Shown piece after piece: positions 42,122-51,062 of a stretch of 51,062 nucleotides of DNA. A program made the translations under genes and the position numbers. The notes under the pieces are model-generated. The model had not been told where the DNA came from. It worked only from the letters and a program-made list of their open reading frames with translations, and made no database searches. The DNA comes from Flavobacteriales bacterium (lineage in GTDB: Bacteria; Bacteroidota; Bacteroidia; Flavobacteriales_D; Crocinitomicaceae): the NCBI GenBank assembly GCA_022361195.1, contig JAKSBJ010000389.1:1-51062 (forward strand). The letters run 5' to 3'. Position 1 is the stretch's first letter, and every line of letters starts with the position of its first letter.

Positions 42122-45100
42122 ATGACCTCAATAAAGCATCGCTACTTATTATTAAGCTTTCCTCTATTTTTAATCGCCTGTTCAGGCTCTTCAGAGCAAG
42201 ATAAAACCGATGGAGAAACTGAGATAGAACAAATGTTTTTTGAGCCCGTTTCCGCGGAGCATTCTGGCATTAATTTCTCCAACAATTTGGTAGAAAATGA
42301 TAGTTTCAATTATATTAATTTTCAATACATCTATAATGGTGGCGGAGTTGCTGTTGGTGACATTAACAATGATGGTTTAAGTGATTTATATTTCACAGGA
42401 AATCAAGTTGAAGACAAACTCTACCTCAACAAAGGTGACTTGCAGTTTGAAGATATAACTGAAAAGGCAATTGGTTCGCTTGCTGCTGAAGGCTGGCATA
42501 CTGGAGTAAGCATGGCTGACGTAAATCAAGATGGTCATTTAGATATTTATGTTTCCCGCTCTGGATTAGACACAGACGGTGAACTATTGCAAAACCTCTT
42601 TTTTGTCAATAATGGTGACAACACCTTTAGTGAAAAAGGAGCTGAATATGGTATCAATTCAGGCAGAGCAACCAATCAAGCCGTTTTCTTTGACATGGAC
42701 AATGACGGAGACTTGGATCTCTATGTTATGAATAAGCCTTATGAAAACAATGAAGTTCACATTACCGTTAATTTGGATAATTTTCCATACTCTGACCAAA
42801 TTTATGAGAACCGTGATGGGCAGTTTGTTGACATTAGTAAAGAAGCAGGAATTCAAAACTATGGTTATGGTTTAGGGCTATCAGTATCGGATTTAAATAA
42901 TGACGGTTTCCTGGATATTTATGTTTCTAACGATTATGTTAATTCCGATTTCATGTACATTAATCAAGGAAACAAAACCTTTGTTAATGAGGTGAAAGAA
43001 CGCACCAATCACAACTCCCAATTTGCTATGGGTAATGACATTGCGGACTTTAACGATGATGGCTTGGTTGATATCATGACAGCAGATATGGTCAGTGAAG
43101 ATCACATCCGCTCCAAGAAAAATATGGGAGGAATGAATCCTGATGATTTCTGGGGATCAGCCAAAAGAGGGAATCAATTTGAATACATGTTCAACACCTT
43201 GCAACTGAATAATGGAAATGGAACATTTTCGGACATTGGACAGATGGCAGGTGTTTCTAAAACAGACTGGTCATGGACTACCCTATTTGCCGATTTTGAT
43301 AATGATGGCTTGAAGGATTTATTAATCACCAACGGTTATCGAAGAGACATTCGAGACAATGATTTTGCTAAAAAGTTCAATAAAGAAAGAGAAAAGGTAG
43401 ATGATATGGAATCTATCGGGAGCCTATTAGACCTTGCTCCAACAACCAAAATCCCAAACTACTATTTCAAGAACATGGGAGATCTAAAATTCCGAAAAGT
43501 TATGAAAGATTGGAAAACAGATACTCCTGTAAACACCAATGGTGCTGCTTATGCCGATTTGGATAATGATGGCGATTTAGACCTGATCCTAAACAATATG
43601 GATGAGGTTTCTATGATTCTGGAAAATAAACTTCAGGGACCTAATCGTTACCTACGTGTTAAAGGAGACAAAAACTTTAACGGTGCCAAGGTTACAGTCA
43701 AAGTTGGTGATCAAACCTTTTATCAGGAAATGCATCCCATTCGTGGTTATCAATCAAGCGTAGAACCTATTTTGCACTTTGGTTTGGGATCGGTTGAAAA
43801 AATTGATGAGTTGATTATTGAGTACCAAAACGGAAAACTTGTCCAACAACAAAATGTGGCAACTAATCAAACTTTAACCATCAACTATTCCCAAGCTAAA
43901 TCAGGAAATAAAAAGGATTCCAATGTAAGCCCTTATTTCAAAGAAGAACCCTTAGTTGACCATCAACACGAGGAGTTTTTTGTAGATGATTTTGAAAGGG
44001 AAGTTCTACTTCCAAATAAGATGTCCCAATTAGGACCTTTCCTATCTAAAGGAGATGTAAATGGAGATGGTTTGGAAGACTTTTATGTTTCCGGTTCCAT
44101 TTATTCTGCCGGGACATTATACATTCAATCAGGATCTGGAGAATTCATGAAAAAGGATGGCCCATGGAAAAATGAAACCTTTAGAGAAGAACTTGGGTCA
44201 CACTTTTTTGACATTGAAAACGACGGTGACCTGGATCTTTACGTCATTAGTGGATCAAATGAACATAAACACAATTCACCTTATTTACAAGACCAACTTT
44301 ATGTGAATGATGGTCAGGGAAATTTTGTCAACGAAACGGCCAAACGTCTTCCCCCAATGCCAATGTCAGGACAACGGTTAACCTCTGGTGATTTTGATAA
44401 AGATGGAGATTTAGACCTATTCATTGGAGGTCGTCAGGTTCCGGGATATTACCCATTTGCTCCACGCAGTGTTTTATTACAAAATAATGAAGGTGTTTTT
44501 AAAGACATTACTAAGTCCTCTCCAGATATTATTGGGCCGGGATTAATTACTGAATCACTTTGGGATGACTTTGATGGAGATGGAGATTTGGATTTGATTT
44601 GTGTTGGAGAATGGATGCCAATTACCTTCTTTGAGAATGATAAAGGAACTTTCACAAACGTCACTGAAAAGTTGGATTTGGAAAACACCATAGGTTGGTG
44701 GATGTCCATAGAAAAAGGAGATTTTAATGGTGATGGAGTCAATGATTACGTAGTTGGAAACATTGGCGAAAACAATAAGTTTCATCCGTCTCCTGAACAT
44801 CCTTTAGAGATTTATGTAGAGGATTTTGATAAAAACGGAACCTATGATATTGTTCTGGGAGAATACCAAAACGGACATTGTTATCCCGTTCGTGGACGTC
44901 AATGCTCTTCAGAACAAATGCCATTTATTAAACAGAAGTTCCCAACCTATGATGATTTTGCAGTAGCTGATTTAGAAAAAATTTACGGTAAAAGTGAATT
45001 GGATTCTGCCCTGCACTTTTCAGCTACAAACTTTAGTAGTTCCATTCTACTTTCAAATGGAGATGGATATCGACTCGTTCGTCTTCCAAGCTATACTCAA

Positions 45101-45385
45101 ATGGGACCAATCAATAGCATTCAGGTCTTAGACGCCAATAAGGATGGAAATTTGGACATTTTAGGTGTTGGAAATAACTTTGGTGTTGAAGTAGAAACCA
45201 TTCGTTATGATGGTGGGCGTGGAATTCTTTTATTGGGAGATGGAGCCGGTAATTTCACCCAATTAGCTCCACAAGAATCCGGTTTCTTTGTGAACACTGA
45301 TGCCAAGGATATGATTCGTATTGAGGATTGGTTCATCATCTCCTCTAACAATTCCAAACTAAAAAGCTTTAAGTTGTTAAAATAG
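42122..45385 (+). CDS. Large lipoprotein with FG-GAP/VCBS repeats and ASPIC/UnbV domain (first copy)
   Basis: A 1087-residue surface-type lipoprotein (Cys20). At least 14 calcium-loop repeats of the form DxNxDGxxD are seen, for example DINNDGLSDLYF, DVNQDGHLDIYV, DMDNDGDLDLYV, DLNNDGFLDIYV, DFDNDGLKDLLI and DFDGDGDLDLIC. This is the FG-GAP/VCBS pattern of beta-propeller blades. At about residues 515-595 lies an ASPIC/UnbV-like domain (KVTVKVGDQTFYQEM, RGYQSSVEPILHFGLG). The protein is probably two calcium-bound propellers around that domain. Function unknown; SusC/SusD are not adjacent. A TAATTTTA box (42084-42091) may be its promoter. Confidence 0.88.
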   Translation: MTSIKHRYLLLSFPLFLIACSGSSEQDKTDGETEIEQMFFEPVSAEHSGINFSNNLVENDSFNYINFQYIYNGGGVAVGDINNDGLSDLYFTGNQVEDKLYLNKGDLQFEDITEKAIGSLAAEGWHTGVSMADVNQDGHLDIYVSRSGLDTDGELLQNLFFVNNGDNTFSEKGAEYGINSGRATNQAVFFDMDNDGDLDLYVMNKPYENNEVHITVNLDNFPYSDQIYENRDGQFVDISKEAGIQNYGYGLGLSVSDLNNDGFLDIYVSNDYVNSDFMYINQGNKTFVNEVKERTNHNSQFAMGNDIADFNDDGLVDIMTADMVSEDHIRSKKNMGGMNPDDFWGSAKRGNQFEYMFNTLQLNNGNGTFSDIGQMAGVSKTDWSWTTLFADFDNDGLKDLLITNGYRRDIRDNDFAKKFNKEREKVDDMESIGSLLDLAPTTKIPNYYFKNMGDLKFRKVMKDWKTDTPVNTNGAAYADLDNDGDLDLILNNMDEVSMILENKLQGPNRYLRVKGDKNFNGAKVTVKVGDQTFYQEMHPIRGYQSSVEPILHFGLGSVEKIDELIIEYQNGKLVQQQNVATNQTLTINYSQAKSGNKKDSNVSPYFKEEPLVDHQHEEFFVDDFEREVLLPNKMSQLGPFLSKGDVNGDGLEDFYVSGSIYSAGTLYIQSGSGEFMKKDGPWKNETFREELGSHFFDIENDGDLDLYVISGSNEHKHNSPYLQDQLYVNDGQGNFVNETAKRLPPMPMSGQRLTSGDFDKDGDLDLFIGGRQVPGYYPFAPRSVLLQNNEGVFKDITKSSPDIIGPGLITESLWDDFDGDGDLDLICVGEWMPITFFENDKGTFTNVTEKLDLENTIGWWMSIEKGDFNGDGVNDYVVGNIGENNKFHPSPEHPLEIYVEDFDKNGTYDIVLGEYQNGHCYPVRGRQCSSEQMPFIKQKFPTYDDFAVADLEKIYGKSELDSALHFSATNFSSSILLSNGDGYRLVRLPSYTQMGPINSIQVLDANKDGNLDILGVGNNFGVEVETIRYDGGRGILLLGDGAGNFTQLAPQESGFFVNTDAKDMIRIEDWFIISSNNSKLKSFKLLK

Positions 45386-45448
45386 ACCCTGTTTTGAGTC
45401 TTTAAACGGCAACTTATTAAAGGATAGGTACGTTATCCATAAAACCCA

Positions 45449-45478
45449 TTTGCTATAGCCGAAAATTGGTTATCTTTA
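45449..45478 (+). promoter_or_regulatory. Promoter of the second FG-GAP lipoprotein gene
   Basis: TTTG (45449-45452) and TATCTTTA (45471-45478, one mismatch to TAnnTTTG) are 18 bases apart, close to the standard -33/-7 spacing. The leader would be about 40 bases. Confidence 0.4.
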
Positions 45479-45524
45479 AAGGATTGATACACCAATAATT
45501 ATCGGCCCGATAAGATTCATAAAG

Positions 45525-48500
45525 ATGCAATACCAGCCAAACAAATTCAAATTTCGATTCGTTCTCTTTTCTCTACCCTTGTTGACTTTTTATGCCTGTT
45601 CAGGAAGTCCCGAAGAAAATGTAGAAGATACAGTTACAGAAGAGAAAACCGAAATGTATTTTGAGACTGTTTCGGCGGAGCATTCAGGCATTAATTTTAA
45701 AAATACAATCACCGAAACTGACACCTTTAATTACCTCAATTTCCAATATATGTACAATGGAGGAGGTGTAGCTGTTGGAGACATAAACAACGATGGTTTA
45801 AGTGATTTGTACTTTACCGGAAATCAAGTGGCCGATAAGCTTTATTTGAACAATGGAAACATGCAGTTTGAGGATATTTCTGATAAAGCCCTGGACGGTC
45901 AAACTGCAGAGGGGTGGCACACAGGAGTTACGATGGCCGATGTTAATCAGGATGGTTATTTGGATATCTACGTTTCCCGATCAGGCTTGGAGACTTTTAA
46001 TGAAAATCGAACCAACCTGCTATACATCAACAATCAGGACAACACCTTCTCTGAAAAAAGTGAGGAATATGGATTAAACGTTATCAGTTCTACCAATCAA
46101 TCGGCCTTCTTTGACATGGACAACGACGGTGATTTGGACCTCTACATCATGAATCGTCCCTACCCTGCTGCTTTTAGTCGCTATCCAAACCGTTCCAACT
46201 ATCCTTACTCTGACATATTAATGGAAAATGTAGACGGAAAGTTTGTGGATATAAGTAGAAATGCAGGAATTCAAAATGATGCTTATGGCTTAGGTATTGC
46301 CATTACCGACTTAAATGATGATGGATTTCAGGATATTTATATCGCTAATGATTATGTTGCTCCAGATCTCTTGTACATCAACAACGGAGACGGAACTTTC
46401 TCGGAAGAATTACAAGAACGAATTGGTCACATTCCTAACTTCTCAATGGGGAACGATGCTGCCGACTTTAACAACGATGGTTTAATTGATATCATGACCG
46501 TGGATATGATTAGTGAGGACCATATCATTGCTAAAAAGACCATGGGAGGTATGAATCCTGATATATTTTGGAAAGCTGTAAAAGATGGAAATCATTACCA
46601 ATATATGTTTAACGCACTACAAATTAATAATGGCAATGGTACTTTCTCGGACGTTGGACAATTGGCGGGAGTTTCAAAAACGGATTGGTCATGGGCTCCG
46701 TTATTTGCCGATTTTGACAATGATGGACTAAAGGATCTATTTGTCACTAATGGCTATCGTCGTGATTTGAGAGATACGGATTACAACCGCTACATTGAGT
46801 CCATCAGTTATGATGAAACAGATTTTGAGGACATTTTAAGTTTGACCGAATCAAGTAAAATTGAAAATTACTGTTTCAAAAACATGGGCGATTTGAAGTT
46901 TAAAAAAGTGATTGAAGAATGGAAACTGGATCAACCTATTAACTCAAATGGAGCCGCTTATGCCGACCTGGACAATGATGGTGATTTGGATTTAATCGTC
47001 AACAATATGGAAGACGCATCTTTTGTCATGGAGAACAAGCTCAAGTCAACCAATCAATACTTACGAATTGAATGCGACAAGCGATTTGAAGGAGCTAAAG
47101 TTACCGTTAAAGCTGGTGGAGAAACTTACTATCAAGAAATGTACACTACCCGTGGTTATCAATCGAGCGTTGAGCCTTATTTACATTTTGGACTTGGAAA
47201 AGTCAGTGAAGTTGATGAATTAACAGTTGTTTTTAATGATGGAAATGGTATTCACCGAACCAATGTAAAAACCAATCAAACTTTAAAGTTAAAGTATGCA
47301 GATGCTAAACCACTTAATCTTCCAGCTACAAAACAAGCACTACTTTTCACCGAGGCGGAAAATGTCATCAACCACCGTCATGAGGAGATTGAAGTAGATG
47401 ACTTTGCGTTTGAAACTTTACTTCCGCACAAAATGTCACAGCTGGGGCCTTTTATTTCAAAAGGCGATGCCAATGGCGATGGTTTAGAAGATTTATATGT
47501 GTCCGGATCGCGCGACTATAGTGGTAAATTATTCATCCAAAATTTAAGCGGACAGTTCATTCCTAAAAGTGGACCATGGTCAAAAGAAACAGCTCGTGAA
47601 GAGATGGGATCCTTGTTCATTGACATTGAGAATGATGGTGACCTTGATCTTTATGTTGTCTCTGGTTCAAATGAAGTCACTTATAATTCGGATAAATTAT
47701 TGGATCAATTGTACATCAATGACGGAAAAGGAAATTTCACTAATGAAAGCACTCAACGCCTTCCTCCTTTAGTTACCTCTGGGCAAAGTGTAAGCTCGGG
47801 AGATTATGACGGAGATGGAGATTTGGATTTATTTGTTGGAGGACGTCAAATTCCGGGATATTACCCTTTTGCTCCGCGGAGTATATTGCTTCGTAACGAT
47901 GGCGGTTTTTTCAAGGAGGCAACAATCAACTCTTCTGACTTATTAGGACCTGGATTGGTGACTTCATCTCTTTTTGATGACTTTGATAGAGACGGAGATT
48001 TGGATTTGATTTGTGTTGGAGAATGGATGCCAATTTCATTCTTTGAGAATACAGATGGAGTCTTTAAAAATGTAACGGCACAGTATAATCTTGATCAAAC
48101 TGTGGGTTGGTGGATGTCTATTGAAAAGGGGGACTTTAATGGAGATGGAGTCAATGATTATGTGATTGGAAACATCGGAGAAAACAACAAATTCCATCCA
48201 TCTAATGATCATCCGTTGGAGATTTATGTGGATGATTTTGATCAAAACGGAACTTACGATATCGTTTTGGGAGAGCATCAAAACGGAACATGCTTTCCGG
48301 TTAGGGGTAGATCTTGTTCCTCAGAACAAATGCCATTTATTGCCAATAAATTCCCTACCTACAATGAATTTGCCCAGGCCGACTTAAAAGAGATTTACGG
48401 GCAAACAGCACTGGACTCGGCATTGCATATCTCAGCGACGAATTTCTCTAGTTCAATTCTCCTTTCATCCGATTCGGGATTTGTTTTACAACGTTTACCT

Positions 48501-48794
48501 TCTTATGCTCAAATGGGACCATTAAACGGAACAGTTATCTCCGACTTTGATGGAGACGGAAATTTAGATATTGTTGCTGCTGGTAACAACTTCTCTGCCG
48601 AAATAGAAACTATTCGTTACGATGGTGGCCGTGGAAGTGTTTTGTTAGGAGATGGAAAAGGTAGCTTTAAAGCACTTTCTCCACAAGAGTCGGGCTTCTT
48701 TGTCAATACAGACGTGAAAGCCTTGATTCAAATTCGAGATATGATTGTCGTAAGCTCTAACCAGGAAAAACTGAAAGTGTTTAAGAAGATTTAA
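45525..48794 (+). CDS. Large lipoprotein with FG-GAP/VCBS repeats and ASPIC/UnbV domain (second copy)
   Basis: A 1089-residue paralogue of the preceding gene, similar along its whole length; shared segments include GGGVAVGDINNDGLSDLYFT, GVTMADVNQDGYLDIYVSRS, SNGAAYADLDNDGDLDLI and ENNKFHPS. It is lipidated at Cys25 (FYACSGS). Repeats and the ASPIC/UnbV domain (GAKVTVKAGGETYYQEM, RGYQSSVEPYLHFGLG) are in the same order. The tandem pair arose by duplication, and both copies remain open. It has its own promoter-like sequence. Its stop overlaps the stop of the convergent ferredoxin gene. Confidence 0.88.
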   Translation: MQYQPNKFKFRFVLFSLPLLTFYACSGSPEENVEDTVTEEKTEMYFETVSAEHSGINFKNTITETDTFNYLNFQYMYNGGGVAVGDINNDGLSDLYFTGNQVADKLYLNNGNMQFEDISDKALDGQTAEGWHTGVTMADVNQDGYLDIYVSRSGLETFNENRTNLLYINNQDNTFSEKSEEYGLNVISSTNQSAFFDMDNDGDLDLYIMNRPYPAAFSRYPNRSNYPYSDILMENVDGKFVDISRNAGIQNDAYGLGIAITDLNDDGFQDIYIANDYVAPDLLYINNGDGTFSEELQERIGHIPNFSMGNDAADFNNDGLIDIMTVDMISEDHIIAKKTMGGMNPDIFWKAVKDGNHYQYMFNALQINNGNGTFSDVGQLAGVSKTDWSWAPLFADFDNDGLKDLFVTNGYRRDLRDTDYNRYIESISYDETDFEDILSLTESSKIENYCFKNMGDLKFKKVIEEWKLDQPINSNGAAYADLDNDGDLDLIVNNMEDASFVMENKLKSTNQYLRIECDKRFEGAKVTVKAGGETYYQEMYTTRGYQSSVEPYLHFGLGKVSEVDELTVVFNDGNGIHRTNVKTNQTLKLKYADAKPLNLPATKQALLFTEAENVINHRHEEIEVDDFAFETLLPHKMSQLGPFISKGDANGDGLEDLYVSGSRDYSGKLFIQNLSGQFIPKSGPWSKETAREEMGSLFIDIENDGDLDLYVVSGSNEVTYNSDKLLDQLYINDGKGNFTNESTQRLPPLVTSGQSVSSGDYDGDGDLDLFVGGRQIPGYYPFAPRSILLRNDGGFFKEATINSSDLLGPGLVTSSLFDDFDRDGDLDLICVGEWMPISFFENTDGVFKNVTAQYNLDQTVGWWMSIEKGDFNGDGVNDYVIGNIGENNKFHPSNDHPLEIYVDDFDQNGTYDIVLGEHQNGTCFPVRGRSCSSEQMPFIANKFPTYNEFAQADLKEIYGQTALDSALHISATNFSSSILLSSDSGFVLQRLPSYAQMGPLNGTVISDFDGDGNLDIVAAGNNFSAEIETIRYDGGRGSVLLGDGKGSFKALSPQESGFFVNTDVKALIQIRDMIVVSSNQEKLKVFKKI

Positions 48795-49117
48795 TTCCCC
48801 TCAGGAGCTAATCGCAATACAATACCGTCAAGACTATCGTTAATTTGCAACTGACATCCCAAACGGCTATTGTCTTCTACAAAGAATGCCTCATCCAACA
48901 TATCCAATTCCGAATCCGATTGCTCAGGCAATTCATGATCCGATTCTAAATAACATTGGCAGGTCGCACACATGGCCATTCCACCACAACGACCTTCAAC
49001 CGGAAGCTCGTAAGATCGGCAAACTTCCATCACATTCATGTTCATATCCGTTGGGGCTTCTAACTCATGTTTTACTCCCTCACGATCGATGACGTATATT
49101 GTAATTGTATTTTCCAT
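48791..49117 (-). CDS. [2Fe-2S] ferredoxin, adrenodoxin type
   Basis: A 108-residue electron carrier. Four cluster cysteines are spaced C44-x5-C50-x2-C53-x34-C88 (EGRCGGMAMCATCQ and RLGCQL), the vertebrate/bacterial adrenodoxin (Fdx) pattern. The ferredoxin-reductase gene about 0.8 kb away could be its partner. A perfect TAAATTTG box lies exactly 7 bases before the ATG, so the transcript is probably leaderless; no Met near a plausible N terminus is available as an alternative. Confidence 0.93.
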   Translation of the reverse strand: MENTITIYVIDREGVKHELEAPTDMNMNVMEVCRSYELPVEGRCGGMAMCATCQCYLESDHELPEQSDSELDMLDEAFFVEDNSRLGCQLQINDSLDGIVLRLAPEGN

Positions 49118-49124
49118 GCGACTG

Positions 49125-49132
49125 CAAATTTA
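49125..49132 (-). promoter_or_regulatory. Ferredoxin promoter -7 box, 7 bases before ATG
   Basis: TAAATTTG on the minus strand, then seven bases, then the start codon. No clear -33 element is seen. Confidence 0.5.
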
Positions 49133-49136
49133 TTAT

Positions 49137-49166
49137 TTTGTTATGAACCATTTAGCACCAACTTTG
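49137..49166 (+). promoter_or_regulatory. Promoter of the DUF218 lipoprotein gene
   Basis: TTTG (49137-49140) and CAACTTTG (49159-49166, one mismatch) are 18 bases apart. The ATG follows 10 bases later. It is divergent from, and close to, the ferredoxin promoter. Confidence 0.4.
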
Positions 49167-49176
49167 TTTTAATTGT

Positions 49177-49842
49177 ATGAGACCTATTATTTATATTCTT
49201 TCTTTATTAGCCTGTCTAAGCTTAGCAACTTCATGTAAGTACAGCCGTCCACACAAACAATATAGTCAGGCACAAGCACAGTTTGCTCCTTTTGATGGAG
49301 TGATTATTCCTGGAGTTCCATTTAGAGATAGCAGTTGGAACAGAGTTATGAAATTACGTGTTTATTGGGCCAAATACCTTTGGGACCAGGGCATGACCAA
49401 AAACATTATTTTCTCTGGTGGAGCGGTTTATACCGAATACTCTGAAGCCAAAATTATGAAATTATATGCCATGGAAATGGGCATTCCTGAAGAACATATC
49501 TTTTTGGATACGCTGGCTCAACACAGTACTGAAAATGTCTACTACTCCTATTGGGTTGCACAGGACAATGAGTTAGAGAATATAGCGCTGGCCAGTGATC
49601 CATATCAAACCAAAGGCTTAAAGCGTTTTGTCTATAAACTCAACAGAAAATACAAAGCCAATGTCCAACTTCTACCAGCCATGACAGATTCTATCATTTC
49701 ACAGCCGTTACCGGACTATGATATTGAATTTGAAAAAGCAAAGGAAGATTCCAACTTTGTAAACATCACGGAAACACAAGGCATTTTTTATCGCCTTGGA
49801 GGAACCATGGGCTTACATGTAGATTGGGAAAACCGACCTTGA
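49177..49842 (+). CDS. YdcF/DUF218-family lipoprotein
   Basis: A 221-residue lipoprotein (Cys20 in ATSCKYSR). DGVIIPGVPFRDSSWNRVMK, NIIFSGGAVYTEYSEAKIMK, LDTLAQHSTENVYYSYWVA and ALASDPYQTKGLKRFVYK follow the DUF218/SanA order, a fold seen in envelope-maintenance proteins such as SanA, ElyC and YdcF. The conserved Glu/Asp/His pattern is present. Lipidation suggests it acts in the periplasm. It sits between the two redox genes but no functional link is evident. Confidence 0.85.
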   Translation: MRPIIYILSLLACLSLATSCKYSRPHKQYSQAQAQFAPFDGVIIPGVPFRDSSWNRVMKLRVYWAKYLWDQGMTKNIIFSGGAVYTEYSEAKIMKLYAMEMGIPEEHIFLDTLAQHSTENVYYSYWVAQDNELENIALASDPYQTKGLKRFVYKLNRKYKANVQLLPAMTDSIISQPLPDYDIEFEKAKEDSNFVNITETQGIFYRLGGTMGLHVDWENRP

Positions 49843-49895
49843 AAGTAATTAGTATTGAGCAAGAGAATAAGATCTCCTGCTCTAAAACAATACTA

Positions 49896-50906
49896 TTAAA
49901 ATCCGTTTACTCCGTTAACTGTAGTATACTTAAGAACGTTTTTCTTATCCGGAAAAATTCGTGCAAAGGCAGATTGAACAGCGATTGTTCCTTCGTGGAA
50001 TCCACAAAGAATCAATTTCAATTTACCGTCATACGTATTGACATCACCAATGGCGTAAATTCCTTCACGGTTTGTTGAATAATCACGTGTATCGACCTTA
50101 ATGGCGTTCTTTTCAATTTCAAGTCCCCAATCAGCAATTGGTCCAAGACTTGGCTTTAATCCAAATAATGGAACAAAATGATCTGTTTCTTTCGTGATTT
50201 GACTTCCGTCTTTGTGTTTAATTTCAACCGAATCAACCGTTCCGTTTCCATTAATACCAACAACCTCAGCTTCGGTAATTAATTTCAATTTACCAGCCTC
50301 GGCCAAATCCATTACCTTTTGAACAGAATCTAAATGTCCACGGAAAGATGAACGTCTGTGCACTAATGACAATTCAGAAGCAATATTTTTCTCTACCAGG
50401 TGAATTGCCCAATCCAGTGCTGAATCACCTCCACCAGCAACAACTACCTTTTTACCGCGGTAAAATTCAGGATCTTTAATGATGTATTCAACCCCATTAT
50501 CCTCAAATTGCTCTAAATTTTCAACAGGTGGTTTACGAGGTTCAAATACTCCTAATCCACCAGCAATCATAACAACAGGAGCTCTGTGCTGTGTTCCTTT
50601 ATTTGTTGTTACAATGAAATGATTATCATCCGTCTCGTCAATTGTCACTGCTGACTCTCCTAATGTAAATCCAGGTTTAAATGGAGCAGATTGTTCCATC
50701 AAGTTATCAATTAACTCTCCTGCATCTACAGTAGGATATCCCGGGATATCGTAAATAGGTTTTTTTGGATAGATTTCTGTCAATTGCCCTCCAGGTTGCG
50801 GAAGTGAATCAATCAAATGACACTTCAACTTTAAAAGTCCCGCTTCAAAAACGGTAAAAATTCCAACCGGTCCGGCACCAATAATTATAATGTCTGTTTC
50901 TATCAT
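49896..50906 (-). CDS. Ferredoxin-NADP(+) reductase, thioredoxin reductase-like
   Basis: A 336-residue FAD- and NADPH-binding flavoprotein. DIIIIGAGPVGIFTVFEAGL (FAD, residues 5-24), VVVAGGGDSALDWAIHLVEK (NADPH), and GIYAIGDVNTYDGKLKLILC (second FAD site) are clear. The CxxC of true thioredoxin reductases is absent. This is the Bacillus YumC-type ferredoxin reductase found in low-GC Firmicutes and Bacteroidota. The ferredoxin about 0.8 kb upstream in window coordinates is a candidate partner. A perfect TAAATTTG box lies 21 bases before the ATG. Confidence 0.93.
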   Translation of the reverse strand: MIETDIIIIGAGPVGIFTVFEAGLLKLKCHLIDSLPQPGGQLTEIYPKKPIYDIPGYPTVDAGELIDNLMEQSAPFKPGFTLGESAVTIDETDDNHFIVTTNKGTQHRAPVVMIAGGLGVFEPRKPPVENLEQFEDNGVEYIIKDPEFYRGKKVVVAGGGDSALDWAIHLVEKNIASELSLVHRRSSFRGHLDSVQKVMDLAEAGKLKLITEAEVVGINGNGTVDSVEIKHKDGSQITKETDHFVPLFGLKPSLGPIADWGLEIEKNAIKVDTRDYSTNREGIYAIGDVNTYDGKLKLILCGFHEGTIAVQSAFARIFPDKKNVLKYTTVNGVNGF

Positions 50907-50927
50907 GTTATTTCATTGTAAGGTTTG

Positions 50928-50935
50928 CAAATTTA
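50928..50935 (-). promoter_or_regulatory. Ferredoxin-NADP reductase promoter -7 box
   Basis: TAAATTTG on the minus strand, 21 bases before the ATG at 50906. Confidence 0.5.
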
Positions 50936-51011
50936 ATCATAATTCGACTTCGGTTTGCAGATCATCCTGCTTATCAAAAGAATTATTAAAAAATACCCTC
51001 TTTTAGTGATT

Positions 51012-51062
51012 TTAATATTTAGCTAAACTGTCATCAATTTTATCGGCCCAATCCAATATTCC
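51012..51062 (-). CDS. 3' end of an unidentified minus-strand gene (partial)
   Basis: The last bases, read on the minus strand, give GILDWADKIDDSLAKY then TAA. The frame is open to the window edge and has protein-like composition, but 16 residues are too few to identify it. The space between this stop and the reductase promoter holds no gene. Confidence 0.35.
   Translation of the reverse strand, partial: GILDWADKIDDSLAKY

Noticed and set aside
49824..50078. Plus-strand frame covering the end of the reductase gene
   Set aside because: It lies opposite well-conserved reductase coding sequence and has no recognisable product.
1..51062. tRNA, rRNA, CRISPR array, IS element or prophage
   Set aside because: No cloverleaf-like stems with CCA ends, no regularly spaced repeats, and no transposase or integrase frames were found on either strand by eye.

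Overview
The window is chromosomal DNA from a low-GC member of the Bacteroidota, most likely order Flavobacteriales. Evidence: no Shine-Dalgarno sequences, but TAnnTTTG boxes (the Bacteroidota -7 promoter element) before many genes; the gliding genes gldB and gldC; a C-terminal type IX secretion (T9SS) sorting domain; TonB proteins with acidic linkers; paired cytochrome oxidase subunit III genes; and many DUF6089/PorT-type outer-membrane barrels. I cannot name the genus. No rRNA, tRNA, IS element, integrase or CRISPR array was seen, and no gene-free gap exceeds about 190 bases.

Layout. 1-2.9 kb: 5' part of prfB (minus), gcvH, a VanZ-like gene and two tandem tonB paralogues, each with its own terminator. 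2.9-13.4 kb: one tightly packed plus-strand series, deoC - aldehyde dehydrogenase - truncated aldehyde dehydrogenase-like gene - cysQ - gmd - fcl - Wzi-like barrel - wecA-like - second Wzi-like barrel. It joins deoxyribose breakdown to GDP-fucose synthesis and surface-polysaccharide export. 13.5-17.3 kb: heme O synthase, two oxidase subunits III (the first with a large periplasmic insert of three repeats), subunit IV and a degenerate SCO-like protein. 17.4-26.3 kb: an accessory block with a TonB-dependent receptor, an AraC-type regulator with two HTH regions, a small barrel, SnoaL-like, SPW-like and YHS proteins, a T9SS cargo protein and a glycan-binding lipoprotein. 26.3-27.6 kb: canonical SCO and DUF420 genes, which look like the displaced end of the oxidase cluster.

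27.6-36.3 kb (minus): serS - lipoprotein - TPR protein - DUF4286 - rsmA - two DUF6089 barrels, then rplU-rpmA and an EamA transporter. The rpmA product is twice the normal length and ends in a Rho_N/SAP-like module. 36.4-42 kb: deoxynucleoside kinase, a small exported helical protein, engB, gldC-gldB (minus), a PorT-like barrel, nadE and a beta-helix lipoprotein. 42.1-48.8 kb: two tandem lipoproteins of about 1090 residues with FG-GAP/VCBS repeats and an ASPIC/UnbV domain. 48.8-51 kb: a [2Fe-2S] ferredoxin and a TrxB-like ferredoxin-NADP reductase (a plausible redox pair) flanking a DUF218 lipoprotein, then the 3' tip of an unidentified gene.

Most notable: L27 fused to a Rho_N-like module; oxidase subunit III with a three-repeat periplasmic insert; an ALDH16-like enzyme apparently split into two genes beside deoC; promoter boxes exactly 7 nt before three start codons, suggesting leaderless mRNAs; and a double-HTH AraC protein next to two copies of a candidate operator.
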